Assembly (NCBI GenBank): GCA_934695425.1
Contig: CAKUVH010000007.1
Location: forward strand, 6,820-70,819
Direction of reading: 5' to 3'
Source: an uncultured Eubacteriales bacterium
GTDB lineage: Bacteria; Bacillota; Clostridia; Oscillospirales; Acutalibacteraceae
Length of the DNA stretch: 64,000 nt
The notes below the pieces were generated by a model. That model searched no databases. It was not told where the DNA came from and worked only from the letters and a program-made list of their open reading frames with translations. The position numbers and the translations under genes are program-made. This document shows, piece by piece, positions 16,905 to 26,446 of this stretch (positions within the stretch are counted from its first letter, which is position 1; each line of letters opens with the position of its first letter).

Positions 16905-17894
16905 TTAAATATTTTGAAAATGGAGTTTATGTTTCGAAGCGTAAACTTCGGATTTGCTGCCGTTGTGACCCTTCATAGTTAAATTAGAACAATTTTCGAA
17001 AATTTTATGGCCGAAAACGATATTATTCGATAAAATCGAAATTTCTTTTAAATTTTTACAACCACAAAAGGCACTATTGCCGATTGCCGTGAGGTTTTCA
17101 GTTGTAGTAAATTTTTCTAAAGATGAACAATCTGCAAAGGCATATGCTCGAATTTTTTTAACAGAATCTCCAAAATTAACTTTTTTTAGATTTTCGCAAC
17201 CATAGAATGCTGCTTCGTCAATGTATTTTAAATTGTTCCCCGCGCAAATTTCTTCGATCTTTTTGCAGTCATAAAATGCGCATTCCTTGATGGTTATAAC
17301 CGAGTCAGGGATGGTGATTTTTCCGGTTCTATCCAGAGGACAAGTGACAAGAGCAGTGCCGTCTTTTGTGCACATTATACCATCTATGGATTTGAAAGAC
17401 TTATTTTTAGGGCTTATTTCTATATTTTTTAAAGAACGACAGCCACACATTGAAAGCTCCATTATGTTGGAAGCGGACGAACCGATGTAAATTTTTTCCA
17501 TACTTTCACAACTTCCGAAAGCCAACCTGCCGATGGTGACGAGCGATTCGGGCAGAATGGCTTCTTTCAGACCCGAACAACCGTAAAAAGCGTAATCATC
17601 TATACAAGTTATTTTTTTGGAAAATGAAATCTCCTCAATCTCGCTGTGCCCGGAAAAGGCGCCACAATTTATTTTTTTTACATTTTTTGGAATTATAACT
17701 TTAGTGGAATTTCCATTGTATGAGACAAGTTCCTCTGAATCATTTATACAAAAATCAGAATTTTGGGATTTTTCAACAAAATTTTGGTCATTAATCTCGA
17801 GAGCAGAAATATTCATAGCAGATGCGACAGCTCCGAAAACAAATAAAGCAACAAATACTTTTGTGATTTTTAAAATCTTTTTCATAAATAACAT
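16905..17894 (-). CDS. Secreted BspA-like leucine-rich repeat protein
   Basis: A 329-aa protein with a signal peptide (MLFMKKILKITKVFVALFVF, then GAVASAMNISA) followed by about nine repeats of roughly 23 residues with the pattern AFxxCxxLKxIxxPxSVxxI. This is the Treponema/BspA type leucine-rich repeat (LRR_5). Such proteins are surface or secreted adhesins in gut and oral bacteria and are also abundant in anaerobic protists such as Trichomonas. No cell-wall sorting signal is seen. GGAGG lies eight bases before the ATG at 17894; an earlier ATG at 17921 is possible. It has its own promoter. Confidence 0.85.
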   Translation of the reverse strand: MLFMKKILKITKVFVALFVFGAVASAMNISALEINDQNFVEKSQNSDFCINDSEELVSYNGNSTKVIIPKNVKKINCGAFSGHSEIEEISFSKKITCIDDYAFYGCSGLKEAILPESLVTIGRLAFGSCESMEKIYIGSSASNIMELSMCGCRSLKNIEISPKNKSFKSIDGIMCTKDGTALVTCPLDRTGKITIPDSVITIKECAFYDCKKIEEICAGNNLKYIDEAAFYGCENLKKVNFGDSVKKIRAYAFADCSSLEKFTTTENLTAIGNSAFCGCKNLKEISILSNNIVFGHKIFENCSNLTMKGHNGSKSEVYASKHKLHFQNI

Positions 17895-17940
17895 CTTCAT
17901 GTCCTCCAAATTTTTAAGCATATTTAATTAGATAACCTAA

Positions 17941-17970
17941 ATTTTACCATAATATGCCTATACAAGTCAA
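17941..17970 (-). promoter_or_regulatory. Promoter of the LRR protein gene
   Basis: Minus-strand TTGACT (17970-17965), 18-nt spacer, TAAAAT (17946-17941), located directly after the end of glnS. Confidence 0.6.
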
Positions 17971-17979
17971 TCAAAAGTA

Positions 17980-19677
17980 TCATTTACTTGGTTTAAAGCT
18001 GTCTTTCAGGCCTACACTTCTGTTAAATACTAAATTTTCGCCGTTTGATGAATCTTTATCAAGGCAAAAATAGCCGGTTCTCATGAATTGATATGAATTG
18101 CCTAGCTGTGCGGTTTTTAGATAATTTTCAAGTTTGCAGTTTTTTAAAACTTTCAGCGAATCCGGATTTAAAACTTTCATGAAATCGCCCTCGGATTCCG
18201 GGTCAGGGACAGAAAATAAATTATCATAAAGGTTTATCGTTGCGTCAATGGCGGTGTTAACGTCCACCCAATGAATTGTGCTCTTGATTTTTCTTCCGTC
18301 CTGAGTATTGCCGCCTCTGGAATTCTCGTCGTACTCGCAGTAAACTTCGATAACATTACCGTCGGAATCTTTTTTGCAGCCGGTGCATTTTACGACATAG
18401 GCGGATTTTAGGCGGACTTCATTGCCGGGGAATAATCTGAAATATTTTTTGGAAGGTTCTTCCATGAAATCTTCGGCTTCGATATAAACTTCTCTCGAAA
18501 AGCTTACGCTGTGTGTGCCCGCGGAGGAATCGTTGGGATTGTTTTCGATTTCAAATACTTCGGTTTTTTCTTGCGGATAATTTGTAATCACAAGTTTGAT
18601 GGGGTTCAAAACGCCCATGACGCGCGTTGCGTTGAGGTTTAAATCTTCGCGCAGACAGTGCTCCAAAAAGGCATATTCGACAGTACTTATAACTTTGGAA
18701 ACACCTATTCTTTCGCAGAAATTTCGAATCGATGCGGGAGTGTAGCCGCGACGTCTGAGACCGCAAATTGTTGGAAGTCTGGGGTCGTCCCAGCCCGAAA
18801 CCACGCCTTCTTCGACGAGTTTTCTGAGCTTACGCTTGCTCATAACCGTGTTATTTATGTTAAGTCTCGCAAATTCGATTTGACGGGGCTTTTGAGGCAA
18901 TTCGGAATTATTCACAACCCAATCGTAAAGCGGTCTGTGATCTTCGAATTCAAGCGAGCACAAAGAGTGCGTAATGCCCTCCATTGCGTCCTCGATGGGG
19001 TGCGCGTAATCATACATGGGATAAATGCACCACTTGTCTCCGGTTCGATGATGCGAAGAGTGATTTATCCTGTAAATGACGGGGTCGCGCATGTTGAAAT
19101 TCCCTGAACTCAAATCGATTTTGGCTCTTAAAGTCATTTTTCCGTCGGGGAATTCTCCGTTTTTCATCCTTTTGAAAAGTTCAAGGCTTTCGCTTGAAGG
19201 TCTGTCTCGATACGGGCTTTTCGCGGGAGTTGAAGCGTCACCGCGGTTGGCTTTGACTTCCTCGGGAGTGAGCTCGCAAACGTAAGCGAGGCCTTTTTCG
19301 ATGAGCTTGCAAGCGTTTTCATACATGACATCGAAATACTCGGAAGCGTAGTAAAATCTGTCTTCCCAGTCGAAGCCAAGCCATTTTACGTCTTCTTTTA
19401 TGGAGTCGACGTACTCAACATCTTCTTTGGAGGGATTTGTGTCATCCATTCTTAAGTTGCATTTCCCGGAAAATTTTTTGGCAGCGCCGAAATCAATACA
19501 AATAGCCTTGGCGTGACCTATGTGCAAATAGCCGTTGGGCTCAGGAGGAAACCTGGTGTGAACGTCTTCGTGAGCGAATCTTCCGCCCTCGGAAATGTCT
19601 TTTTTGATGGCTTCGAAAATAAAATTTCCTGTTAAATTTTCTTCTTGTTTATCTAAATTTATTTCATTTTTTTCCAT
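17980..19677 (-). CDS. glnS: Glutamine--tRNA ligase
   Basis: Class I synthetase charging tRNA-Gln, 565 aa. The HIGH-type motif PPEPNGYLHIGHAKAI is near residue 43, and the KMSKS-type loop is MSKRKL near residue 278, followed by DDPRLPTICGLRRRGYTP. The C-terminal anticodon-binding beta-barrels end with RSVGLKDSF. Many Firmicutes lack GlnRS and use GatCAB amidation, so its presence is informative. It is the last gene of a run beginning at nfo, 17 nt after gltX. Confidence 0.96.
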   Translation of the reverse strand: MEKNEINLDKQEENLTGNFIFEAIKKDISEGGRFAHEDVHTRFPPEPNGYLHIGHAKAICIDFGAAKKFSGKCNLRMDDTNPSKEDVEYVDSIKEDVKWLGFDWEDRFYYASEYFDVMYENACKLIEKGLAYVCELTPEEVKANRGDASTPAKSPYRDRPSSESLELFKRMKNGEFPDGKMTLRAKIDLSSGNFNMRDPVIYRINHSSHHRTGDKWCIYPMYDYAHPIEDAMEGITHSLCSLEFEDHRPLYDWVVNNSELPQKPRQIEFARLNINNTVMSKRKLRKLVEEGVVSGWDDPRLPTICGLRRRGYTPASIRNFCERIGVSKVISTVEYAFLEHCLREDLNLNATRVMGVLNPIKLVITNYPQEKTEVFEIENNPNDSSAGTHSVSFSREVYIEAEDFMEEPSKKYFRLFPGNEVRLKSAYVVKCTGCKKDSDGNVIEVYCEYDENSRGGNTQDGRKIKSTIHWVDVNTAIDATINLYDNLFSVPDPESEGDFMKVLNPDSLKVLKNCKLENYLKTAQLGNSYQFMRTGYFCLDKDSSNGENLVFNRSVGLKDSFKPSK

Positions 19678-19694
19678 ATTTTTAACTCCTTATA

Positions 19695-21122
19695 TTAAAG
19701 CTTTGAAAGAGCATTTTTTATTCTTTTTAAAGACTCTTCTTTGCCGAGGATTTCGAGGATTTCAACCGCTCCGCCCGGAGTCATTGTTTTGCCTGAAATT
19801 GCGATTCTTACCGGCCACATGACTGTTCCGTTTTTCATTTCGTTTGTTTTTGCAAAATTTATAAGCAGATCGTGGATGTTTTCGTAAGTCCAGGGATCTA
19901 AATTTTCGAGCTCCGGCAAGATTTTTTCCAAAACATTTTTAGAAATTTCAAGATTTGTTTTGCTTTTTTTGTTTTCGAACATGTTAATATCATAGTTCGG
20001 TAAAGTTTCAAAAAAGTCGATCAATTCGGGAATATCCGAAAATTTCGAAATGCGAGTTTTCAGGAGTTTTGCGATTTTTTTGCAGTCACAATTCTTGACA
20101 ATCTCACTTATATAAGGGCAAGCGAGATTCGAAAATTCCTCGTCGGTTTTGAGCTTCATGTACTCGGAGTTGAACCAATCTAATTTTTTATAATCGAAAA
20201 CCGCGGGAGATTTGCTTATTCTTTCGGCGGTGAAAATTTTAGTAAGTTCGGAAAGAGAAAAAATTTCCTGATTGCTATCAGGGCACCAACCCAAAAATGC
20301 TATGTAATTAACGATTGCTTCGGGGAGATAGCCCTTTTTCACGAGGTCTTCGAAACTTACCGCGCCATGACGTTTGGAAAGCTTGGAAACCGTGCCGTCT
20401 TCGTTTTGGCCCATTATCAAAGGCAAATGAATGTAGGTGGGGATTTCCCATCCAAGCGACTCATACAAAAGATTATATTTAGGGGTGGAAGAAAGGTATT
20501 CGCAGCCACGAACTACGTGCGTAATCTCCATTTCATGGTCGTCAACAACATTCGCAAAATTGTATGTAGGAAATCCGTCGCTCTTTATTAATATTTGATC
20601 CTCGAGCTCTTTATTATCAATTGTAACCTCACCGAAAACCATATCTTTGAAAGTTGTTTTGCCTTCCATGGGCATTTTCTGGCGGATAACGTAGGATCTG
20701 CCATCGGCGAGATTTTTTTGAACTTCTTCGGGGGGTAAATCTCTGCATTTATCTTTGTGGCCTGAAATATTTTCTTCGGTTTCGTTTTTGTCGCAAAAAC
20801 AATAGTAAGCTGCGCCTTTTTCAACAAGTTCTTTGGCGTATGTTAAATATTCGCCTTTTCTTTCGCTTTGTCTGTAGGGACCGTACTTTCCGCCGATATC
20901 CGGGCCTTCATCATGGTTTAATCCTACCATTTTAAGGGTGTTGTAAATCACGGCTTCGGCGCCTTCGACGAATCTGGAGCGATCGGTGTCCTCTATTCTT
21001 AAAATGAAATCGCCGCCTTGCGACTTGGAAATCAAATACTCATAAAGCGCGGTTCTTAAGTTGCCTATGTGCATATATCCTGTGGGGCTGGGAGCGAAAC
21101 GAGTTCTTACTTTACCATTCAT
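19695..21122 (-). CDS. gltX: Glutamate--tRNA ligase
   Basis: Class I synthetase charging tRNA-Glu, 475 aa. The HIGH motif is PSPTGYMHIGNLRTALY at residues about 11-27 and the KMSKS loop is KLSKRHGAVSFED near residue 245. A cysteine-containing insertion (YCFCDKN... near residue 110) corresponds to the zinc region of some GluRS. Being next to glnS, it is likely specific for tRNA-Glu rather than non-discriminating, but this is inference. Confidence 0.96.
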   Translation of the reverse strand: MNGKVRTRFAPSPTGYMHIGNLRTALYEYLISKSQGGDFILRIEDTDRSRFVEGAEAVIYNTLKMVGLNHDEGPDIGGKYGPYRQSERKGEYLTYAKELVEKGAAYYCFCDKNETEENISGHKDKCRDLPPEEVQKNLADGRSYVIRQKMPMEGKTTFKDMVFGEVTIDNKELEDQILIKSDGFPTYNFANVVDDHEMEITHVVRGCEYLSSTPKYNLLYESLGWEIPTYIHLPLIMGQNEDGTVSKLSKRHGAVSFEDLVKKGYLPEAIVNYIAFLGWCPDSNQEIFSLSELTKIFTAERISKSPAVFDYKKLDWFNSEYMKLKTDEEFSNLACPYISEIVKNCDCKKIAKLLKTRISKFSDIPELIDFFETLPNYDINMFENKKSKTNLEISKNVLEKILPELENLDPWTYENIHDLLINFAKTNEMKNGTVMWPVRIAISGKTMTPGGAVEILEILGKEESLKRIKNALSKL

Positions 21123-21143
21123 TTAAATTCTCCTTTTTCAAAA

Positions 21144-22064
21144 TTATCTTAAAAATTTTTCTACGTATTCTTCGAGGCATAGCCCGCTGTCTTTGATTTT
21201 GGGGGCGTTTTCTTTGCCGACGTATCTAAAATGCCAGGGCTCATAAATTACGCCTGTATAATCTTTCCATTTTTTCTGATATCTTTCTATAAAGCCGTAT
21301 TTGTGAGCATTATCCATCAGCCATTTGTATTCTTTTGTTTTGTAAAAATCATTCGACACGCCATTAAAATCCACCGCCAGGCCGGTATTATGTTCGCTGG
21401 CCTTTGGGCGTGCGACAACTCTTTCGGCGCGTTTTTCGGCTTCGTCTTGAGTTAGAACTGCTTTGGATTTTTCACGTTCCACCTGCCTGTTAAAAAGCTT
21501 TTTCTGGTAATTTACATCTCTATATCCGGATGAAATCCACAAAATAATTCCATCTTTTTTGGCGTCGCTTATCATGGATTCTAAATCATCGCATGCAACC
21601 GCTGAAATCTCCTTTCCGCGGCAGTTTTTTATTTTAACATTTATGTCATCGGAAATAAAATTATCCTTGTTTATGACCATCATTTCATAGCTGCAAGATT
21701 TATTCCAATCGGAAAAATCATATGATTTTTTTATGTTTTCACCGCCGGAATCAGCGTCGTTATCGGTTAATGTTTCGGCTTTTTTTGATTCTCTTTCGAT
21801 TTCTGATTTTCCGAGTTCATTGAGTTCTTCGGTGTCGTTTAAATCGGGTTTTTGAGATGTTGCGGAGGTTAATCCTTCGGTTTCATCTTTGTAAAACTGC
21901 TTATCTATGAAACTGTAAAACGAAAAAACTCCAATACCCAAAACCGCCAAAACTGCGGTACTGACGAGTCCCCATTTTAGAGTCTTTCCTACTGCTTTTT
22001 TCGAATTTTTATAGAAATTTTCTTTTTTAATATCTTTGGGAGATAAACGCTTGTAGCAACCCAT
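21144..22064 (-). CDS. Membrane-anchored D-alanyl-D-alanine carboxypeptidase, VanY type
   Basis: A 306-aa protein trimming peptidoglycan stem peptides. A single membrane anchor (WGLVSTAVLAVLGIGVFSFY) lies at residues about 31-52, followed by a low-complexity acidic linker and a C-terminal zinc peptidase domain of the LAS/VanY family. Visible motifs are SSGYRD, SEHNTGLAVDFNG (zinc ligands H and D) and EPWHFRYVG (catalytic E and zinc H). It lies between the phosphoesterase and gltX genes. Its presence indicates that the cell keeps some peptidoglycan metabolism. Confidence 0.9.
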   Translation of the reverse strand: MGCYKRLSPKDIKKENFYKNSKKAVGKTLKWGLVSTAVLAVLGIGVFSFYSFIDKQFYKDETEGLTSATSQKPDLNDTEELNELGKSEIERESKKAETLTDNDADSGGENIKKSYDFSDWNKSCSYEMMVINKDNFISDDINVKIKNCRGKEISAVACDDLESMISDAKKDGIILWISSGYRDVNYQKKLFNRQVEREKSKAVLTQDEAEKRAERVVARPKASEHNTGLAVDFNGVSNDFYKTKEYKWLMDNAHKYGFIERYQKKWKDYTGVIYEPWHFRYVGKENAPKIKDSGLCLEEYVEKFLR

Positions 22065-22095
22065 TTTTCAAATCCTCCTGCGATGCAGCATTTCA

Positions 22096-25000
22096 TTATT
22101 CATAATACAAAATTTTCCCTGAAATTTCAACTGACTCCGATGATTTAAAATTAACGATTTCCGGTCTGATTCTCAAAATCACCGATACGCCGTTAACGGA
22201 ATGAATCTTTCCGCCGAGCAGCCTTACGTTGCCGAAAGATTCAATAGGAGCGCAAAAATCAGTTTTGCCATTCTCGCCCACTATTCCTCTTTGAATTATG
22301 ACATTGGAGCCGGCTCTTCCGATTATACTTTGAATGAACCCACCGTTAACTTTCAGCGTGCCCGAGACATCAAAAGCATATTTATCTTTATCGCAAAGAT
22401 ATTTTCCGGAATTTACAATTACTTTTGAAGTTGAATGAGCGGAGTAAACAACACCGTGATCCGCAAAATTTTGCCCGGAACAATTGAGATAAACCGCAGT
22501 ATTCTCTCCGGTTGCGCATATTGCATATTTTTTGAATCCCATGCCGTAAGCTTTTCCGAAAGAGACATTATCATTCAGTATAAGGACACTATTGCCGTGG
22601 AGTTCGAAACAGCTCATAGAACGGTATAGCGAGCCGCATTTCCTATTATTTTCCACACAAACATTATCGGCAAATATTGCAAAAGAATTCCTTTCTAATA
22701 TAAATTTTACATTCGAAAGTTTTGCATGGCCTCTGATGCATATTGGTCTTTTCAAAAATATTTTATAATTGCGGCCAAATTTATTTTCAAATTTTATTTC
22801 ATCGCATAAAGTAATGATGGTGCCGATGGTTTCGTCCTCAAGAGCCTCGATAAATTCACGCTTGGTTTTGATGGTTGCTATTTTACTTTGCAAAATTTTG
22901 TTGTAATTCAAATTATTTTTATCGGCAGCCAAAAGGTCAGAATAATTTTCAACAAGGACTTTTTCGTTATAATCGAGGTTATCGTACAGCGCAAAAATTC
23001 TTTCCAGACGCTTTGTGTGAGATATCCAGGGGCAATCGGGAATATTTTTTATAAACCTTGAAATCGTCGCACTATCGATATGCATATTTTCGGAATTATC
23101 TTTCAGGAGCTCAAAGCTGTCAATTTTCTCGAAAGTTTTATTTGAGGAATCGAAAGAAAATGCATTGAATTTAAAACTGTTTTTGGTGATTTCAACTGAA
23201 GAATAAACAGGAGATTCCAATTTAATGGATTTTTCATACGGAAAATCTATGGGGAAATACTGTTGATAATTTTTCACGCCGGACGTGCCGGGAGTTACAA
23301 AAACCGTGCCTTCGGGGGTGGAATATGTTTTTAGTGCATATTCGTTTTCGGATATTTTTACTTTTGAAGATAGAATTTTTTCTCCGTGAGCCAAAAGTGG
23401 CGTCCTTAAATAAACATGATCATGGCCGCCGAATACCACATCTATTTTCCCTTCGTAGACCAAGTTTACTATTTGCTTTCCGATGGATTTTACGTCCGGG
23501 TCAACGTGGTGAGGGCCGTTGGAATACGGGCTTTTATGCGTCAAAAGAACCTTCCAAGGAGTTTTTGCGTTTTTTGCGATATTTAACGCCCAACTGTATT
23601 GACGACGGTCGAGTTTGTCATCACAGCCGGTATTGGTGTTGAGAACTATGAACGTGGCGTTCCCGCAGATAAAACTATAGTATGCGCCGTAGGAAGAATT
23701 TTGAGGAGGAATATCGGGGATATTAAAATGAGACAGAACCGAATTTTCAATGCCGTTATTGACCGCAAGAGAATTGACTCGAGCCTCATGATTACCACTA
23801 AGAGGCATAAAAGGGTGATTTTTCCAGATTTCAGAGTTCAAAATCCAGTCCCAAAACTCTTCGTTATTGCCGTCATCTACAAAATCCCCCAAATGAACCA
23901 CGAAATCAGAGCCGGGAGTATTTGAAAAAGCGGATTCGACCATTTCGAGGAAGGTTTGATAATCGCTGTGAACCATTCCTTGGGAGTCGGACAGAATTAA
24001 AAACTTAATTTTTTCGGAGTCGGGATTTATTGTCGTTTCGAAAATATCTGTTATTTTTTGGTCGCCAAAAATTATTCGATAATATATTTTGCCGGGGGTT
24101 AAATTACTGAGTTTGGCGGAATATTTTGTGAACTCGGCAATTTTAAAACTTGAAACAAGACCTAAATTCAGAACCGGGATAAGTTTTTTAACTGTTTTGG
24201 ATGAGGCTTCGGAAATGATCGAATTTTTAAAATCTTTTGAATAGGAATACTCTATGTGGCATTTTTTTATATCAGTATTTGTGAACCACCTGAATTTGCG
24301 TTCAGAATGGGGATTTTCGCCCAAACTTACAGTAATTCCAAAAGGCTTGTCGTGAATATTCATATTGCTTTCGCATGCGCAGTCTTTGTTTATGTCGCTC
24401 AAAAAATCTTCGGCAAGTTCCAAAATTATTTCTCCGGCGCCGCGTATAAAACTGGGGCTGACGTAATTTTGAGCAAAGCTGTATATAAGTTTTTTGACGT
24501 CTATCCTAAAAAGGCGAATAAGCTGGGAGATTTGGCCCTTATTTGTTTGCTGATTAAGAAAGGTTCGAACCGCGAAAGAATCAAATGTAACTTTAAAATT
24601 AATGAAAATATTTTCACTTACGCTGGATATCATTTCGGAAATGTACTGAGTGAGAAATTCTATCCATTTTTTTATGAATTTCCCTTTTCGAATATTTTCG
24701 AAAGCTTTATCCGCCCAGGAAGGCATGTCGCTGGATGAATTATAATAATTTATCAAAATAAGCATAGCCATGTCGTACAGCGTTTTTTCCTCGGAAGTTT
24801 CAGGCTTGTAGATTTGTGTATCCGATAAATTATAAATAATTTCGTCTATTTTGTTTATCACGTAGGTGTCGTCTTTGAGATACTTATTTTCAAGCTGAGA
24901 TAAAATATCGTCAAACGACCGCAGTATTTGGAAATCGGTTATTGTTATTTTTTTTATTAAAAATCTTAAAATTCCGCAAGGTTCTATTTGAATGCCGTCA

Positions 25001-25233
25001 AAACGGTACTGCACTTCAAGCCTGCCTAAATTTTTTCCGAGCTCTATTGCTCTTTTTTTGGCAAGCTGATTTTTTATTTTTTTCAGCACAAATTCATCGG
25101 CATCTTTTCCGGGGAAAAGCGCGCTCATGCTTTTTTTCAGTCCGACTTTTTTTATTTTTTCCAAGAACGGTTTTAGGGAATCGATAATTATTTTGCTTAT
25201 TTGACCGCCTTTAAAATCATCATTTTTACTCAT
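22096..25233 (-). CDS. Large calcineurin-like phosphoesterase with C-terminal beta-helix-like region
   Basis: A 1045-aa protein. Residues about 1-290 are helical and unlike anything I recognise. Residues about 295-400 resemble the fibronectin-like N-terminal domain of purple acid phosphatases (WFTNTDIKKCHIEYS... LTPGKIYYRI). Residues about 405-690 are the metallophosphoesterase: LSDSQG, HLGDFVDDG, SGNHEA, LLTHKSPY and FGGHDHVY supply the metal ligands. Residues about 830-1045 are short beta-rich repeats with N and G at turns, like a pectate-lyase-type helix. No signal peptide is visible, which is odd for a protein with extracellular-type domains. Substrate unknown. Confidence 0.8.
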   Translation of the reverse strand: MSKNDDFKGGQISKIIIDSLKPFLEKIKKVGLKKSMSALFPGKDADEFVLKKIKNQLAKKRAIELGKNLGRLEVQYRFDGIQIEPCGILRFLIKKITITDFQILRSFDDILSQLENKYLKDDTYVINKIDEIIYNLSDTQIYKPETSEEKTLYDMAMLILINYYNSSSDMPSWADKAFENIRKGKFIKKWIEFLTQYISEMISSVSENIFINFKVTFDSFAVRTFLNQQTNKGQISQLIRLFRIDVKKLIYSFAQNYVSPSFIRGAGEIILELAEDFLSDINKDCACESNMNIHDKPFGITVSLGENPHSERKFRWFTNTDIKKCHIEYSYSKDFKNSIISEASSKTVKKLIPVLNLGLVSSFKIAEFTKYSAKLSNLTPGKIYYRIIFGDQKITDIFETTINPDSEKIKFLILSDSQGMVHSDYQTFLEMVESAFSNTPGSDFVVHLGDFVDDGNNEEFWDWILNSEIWKNHPFMPLSGNHEARVNSLAVNNGIENSVLSHFNIPDIPPQNSSYGAYYSFICGNATFIVLNTNTGCDDKLDRRQYSWALNIAKNAKTPWKVLLTHKSPYSNGPHHVDPDVKSIGKQIVNLVYEGKIDVVFGGHDHVYLRTPLLAHGEKILSSKVKISENEYALKTYSTPEGTVFVTPGTSGVKNYQQYFPIDFPYEKSIKLESPVYSSVEITKNSFKFNAFSFDSSNKTFEKIDSFELLKDNSENMHIDSATISRFIKNIPDCPWISHTKRLERIFALYDNLDYNEKVLVENYSDLLAADKNNLNYNKILQSKIATIKTKREFIEALEDETIGTIITLCDEIKFENKFGRNYKIFLKRPICIRGHAKLSNVKFILERNSFAIFADNVCVENNRKCGSLYRSMSCFELHGNSVLILNDNVSFGKAYGMGFKKYAICATGENTAVYLNCSGQNFADHGVVYSAHSTSKVIVNSGKYLCDKDKYAFDVSGTLKVNGGFIQSIIGRAGSNVIIQRGIVGENGKTDFCAPIESFGNVRLLGGKIHSVNGVSVILRIRPEIVNFKSSESVEISGKILYYE

Positions 25234-25252
25234 CTAAAACTTCCTCCGGCTT

Positions 25253-26083
25253 TCAGTCGAGCAAGGATTTAACCAGTGCAATCTCTTTCTCAAAATCATC
25301 CAAAACTTTGGCAGGAGTTTCTAAGATAAACACTTTATCTTTGAGCTCGGGGTGATTTATGATTCTTTGAATGGCTTCTTTTCCGATCTTCCCTTTTCCG
25401 ATTTTTTCGTGTCTGTCTTTATGACTGCCCAATTTGTTTTTGCTGTCGTTAAGATGTATCACATGGAGTCTTTCGAGACCGATTACTTTATCGAATTCAT
25501 TTAAAACGCCATCCAAATCGTTTACTATGTCATATCCTGCATCAAAAACATGGCAAGTGTCCAAACACACGCCTAATTTATCGGCAAGATTCACTCTGTT
25601 TATTATTTCTCGAATTTCTTCGAATTTGCTCCCTATTTCTGTGCCCTTCCCCGCCATGGTTTCAAGGAGAACTTTGGTTTTTAGAGTTGGAGTCAAAATT
25701 TCGTTCAAGGCGCTTGAAATTTGCTCGATTCCGATTTTATTTCCTTGTTTTGTGTGACTGCCGGGATGAAAATTATAATACCCCCCGCCTACACTCTCCA
25801 AAAACTCCAAGTCGTCTTTCATTAAGAATTTGCCATAGTGCCTGATTCTTTCTGTGCGAGAACACAAATTAATTGTAAAAGGCGCATGAGCAACTATTTC
25901 TGCAAAATTATGTTCGCGGCATACTTTTAAATATCGATCAACATCACCGATATCGATGTCGTGCCAAAAATGGCCAAAAACATTCCTCGTAAAATACTGA
26001 AAAGTATTTGCCCCGATAACTTCTGCTTGACATGCCGCCGCTGCAAGGCCTTCTTCGGGTATAAGATGGCAACCTATCTTCAT
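25253..26083 (-). CDS. nfo: Endonuclease IV (AP endonuclease)
   Basis: Zinc-dependent TIM-barrel enzyme that cleaves DNA at abasic sites in base excision repair, 276 aa. Signature segments are VAHAPFTINLCS, YNFHPGSH, LLETMAGKGTEIG, GVCLDTCHVFDAGYD and HVIHLNDSKNKLGSHKDRHE. First gene of the run leading to glnS. Confidence 0.95.
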   Translation of the reverse strand: MKIGCHLIPEEGLAAAACQAEVIGANTFQYFTRNVFGHFWHDIDIGDVDRYLKVCREHNFAEIVAHAPFTINLCSRTERIRHYGKFLMKDDLEFLESVGGGYYNFHPGSHTKQGNKIGIEQISSALNEILTPTLKTKVLLETMAGKGTEIGSKFEEIREIINRVNLADKLGVCLDTCHVFDAGYDIVNDLDGVLNEFDKVIGLERLHVIHLNDSKNKLGSHKDRHEKIGKGKIGKEAIQRIINHPELKDKVFILETPAKVLDDFEKEIALVKSLLD

Positions 26084-26118
26084 TATATATCCACCACTTT
26101 CGCTATTTTAATAATTAT

Positions 26119-26147
26119 ATTATAGTGTATTTTCAAAAAATAATAAA
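26119..26147 (-). promoter_or_regulatory. Possible promoter of nfo
   Basis: Minus-strand TATAAT (26124-26119) with a weak TTTATT 17 nt upstream. The -10 is convincing; the -35 is poor. Confidence 0.4.
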
Positions 26148-26171
26148 ACTTTTTTAAACAATAAATATTAA

Positions 26172-26200
26172 TTGACTTTTCGTTAAATTAATGATATAAT
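26172..26200 (+). promoter_or_regulatory. Strong promoter of the 62-aa peptide gene
   Basis: TTGACT, 17-nt spacer and a consensus TATAAT, followed 34 nt later by the coding start. Confidence 0.85.
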
Positions 26201-26234
26201 AGAGTTAATCTTAAGATCATAGGAGGAATCATAT

Positions 26235-26423
26235 ATGGAAACAGCATTAAGAGCGCTTGTGAGTTCAGTATTGATAGCGACAGGACTTTTAGTTACCGCA
26301 GCAGGAATAACAACCGCGATGGGAAAATTGAGCCCCGCTGATGCGACTGAGTTCTTAAATTTATTCTCTACTGAAAAACCAGTAGTAGTCAAGGTCGTGC
26401 CTTCGAGTATTTATTATTATTAA
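26235..26423 (+). CDS. 62-aa hydrophobic peptide, unknown
   Basis: Not a family I recognise. The peptide METALRALVSSVLIATGLLV and following residues forms one hydrophobic helix at residues about 5-29, then a short amphipathic part and a C-terminus ending SSIYYY. AGGAGG lies seven bases before the ATG. It has its own consensus promoter and terminator, so it is a monocistronic, probably well-expressed gene. It lies directly upstream of the giant double-glycine-leader protein but is transcribed separately. Confidence 0.7.
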   Translation: METALRALVSSVLIATGLLVTAAGITTAMGKLSPADATEFLNLFSTEKPVVVKVVPSSIYYY

Positions 26424-26446
26424 AAATTTTTCTGCTATTAAGAAAG

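Noticed and set aside
23325..24738. Several 60-160-codon plus-strand frames inside the phosphoesterase gene
   Set aside because: No ribosome-binding sites or recognisable domains; they overlap the minus-strand gene, which has complete metallophosphoesterase motifs.
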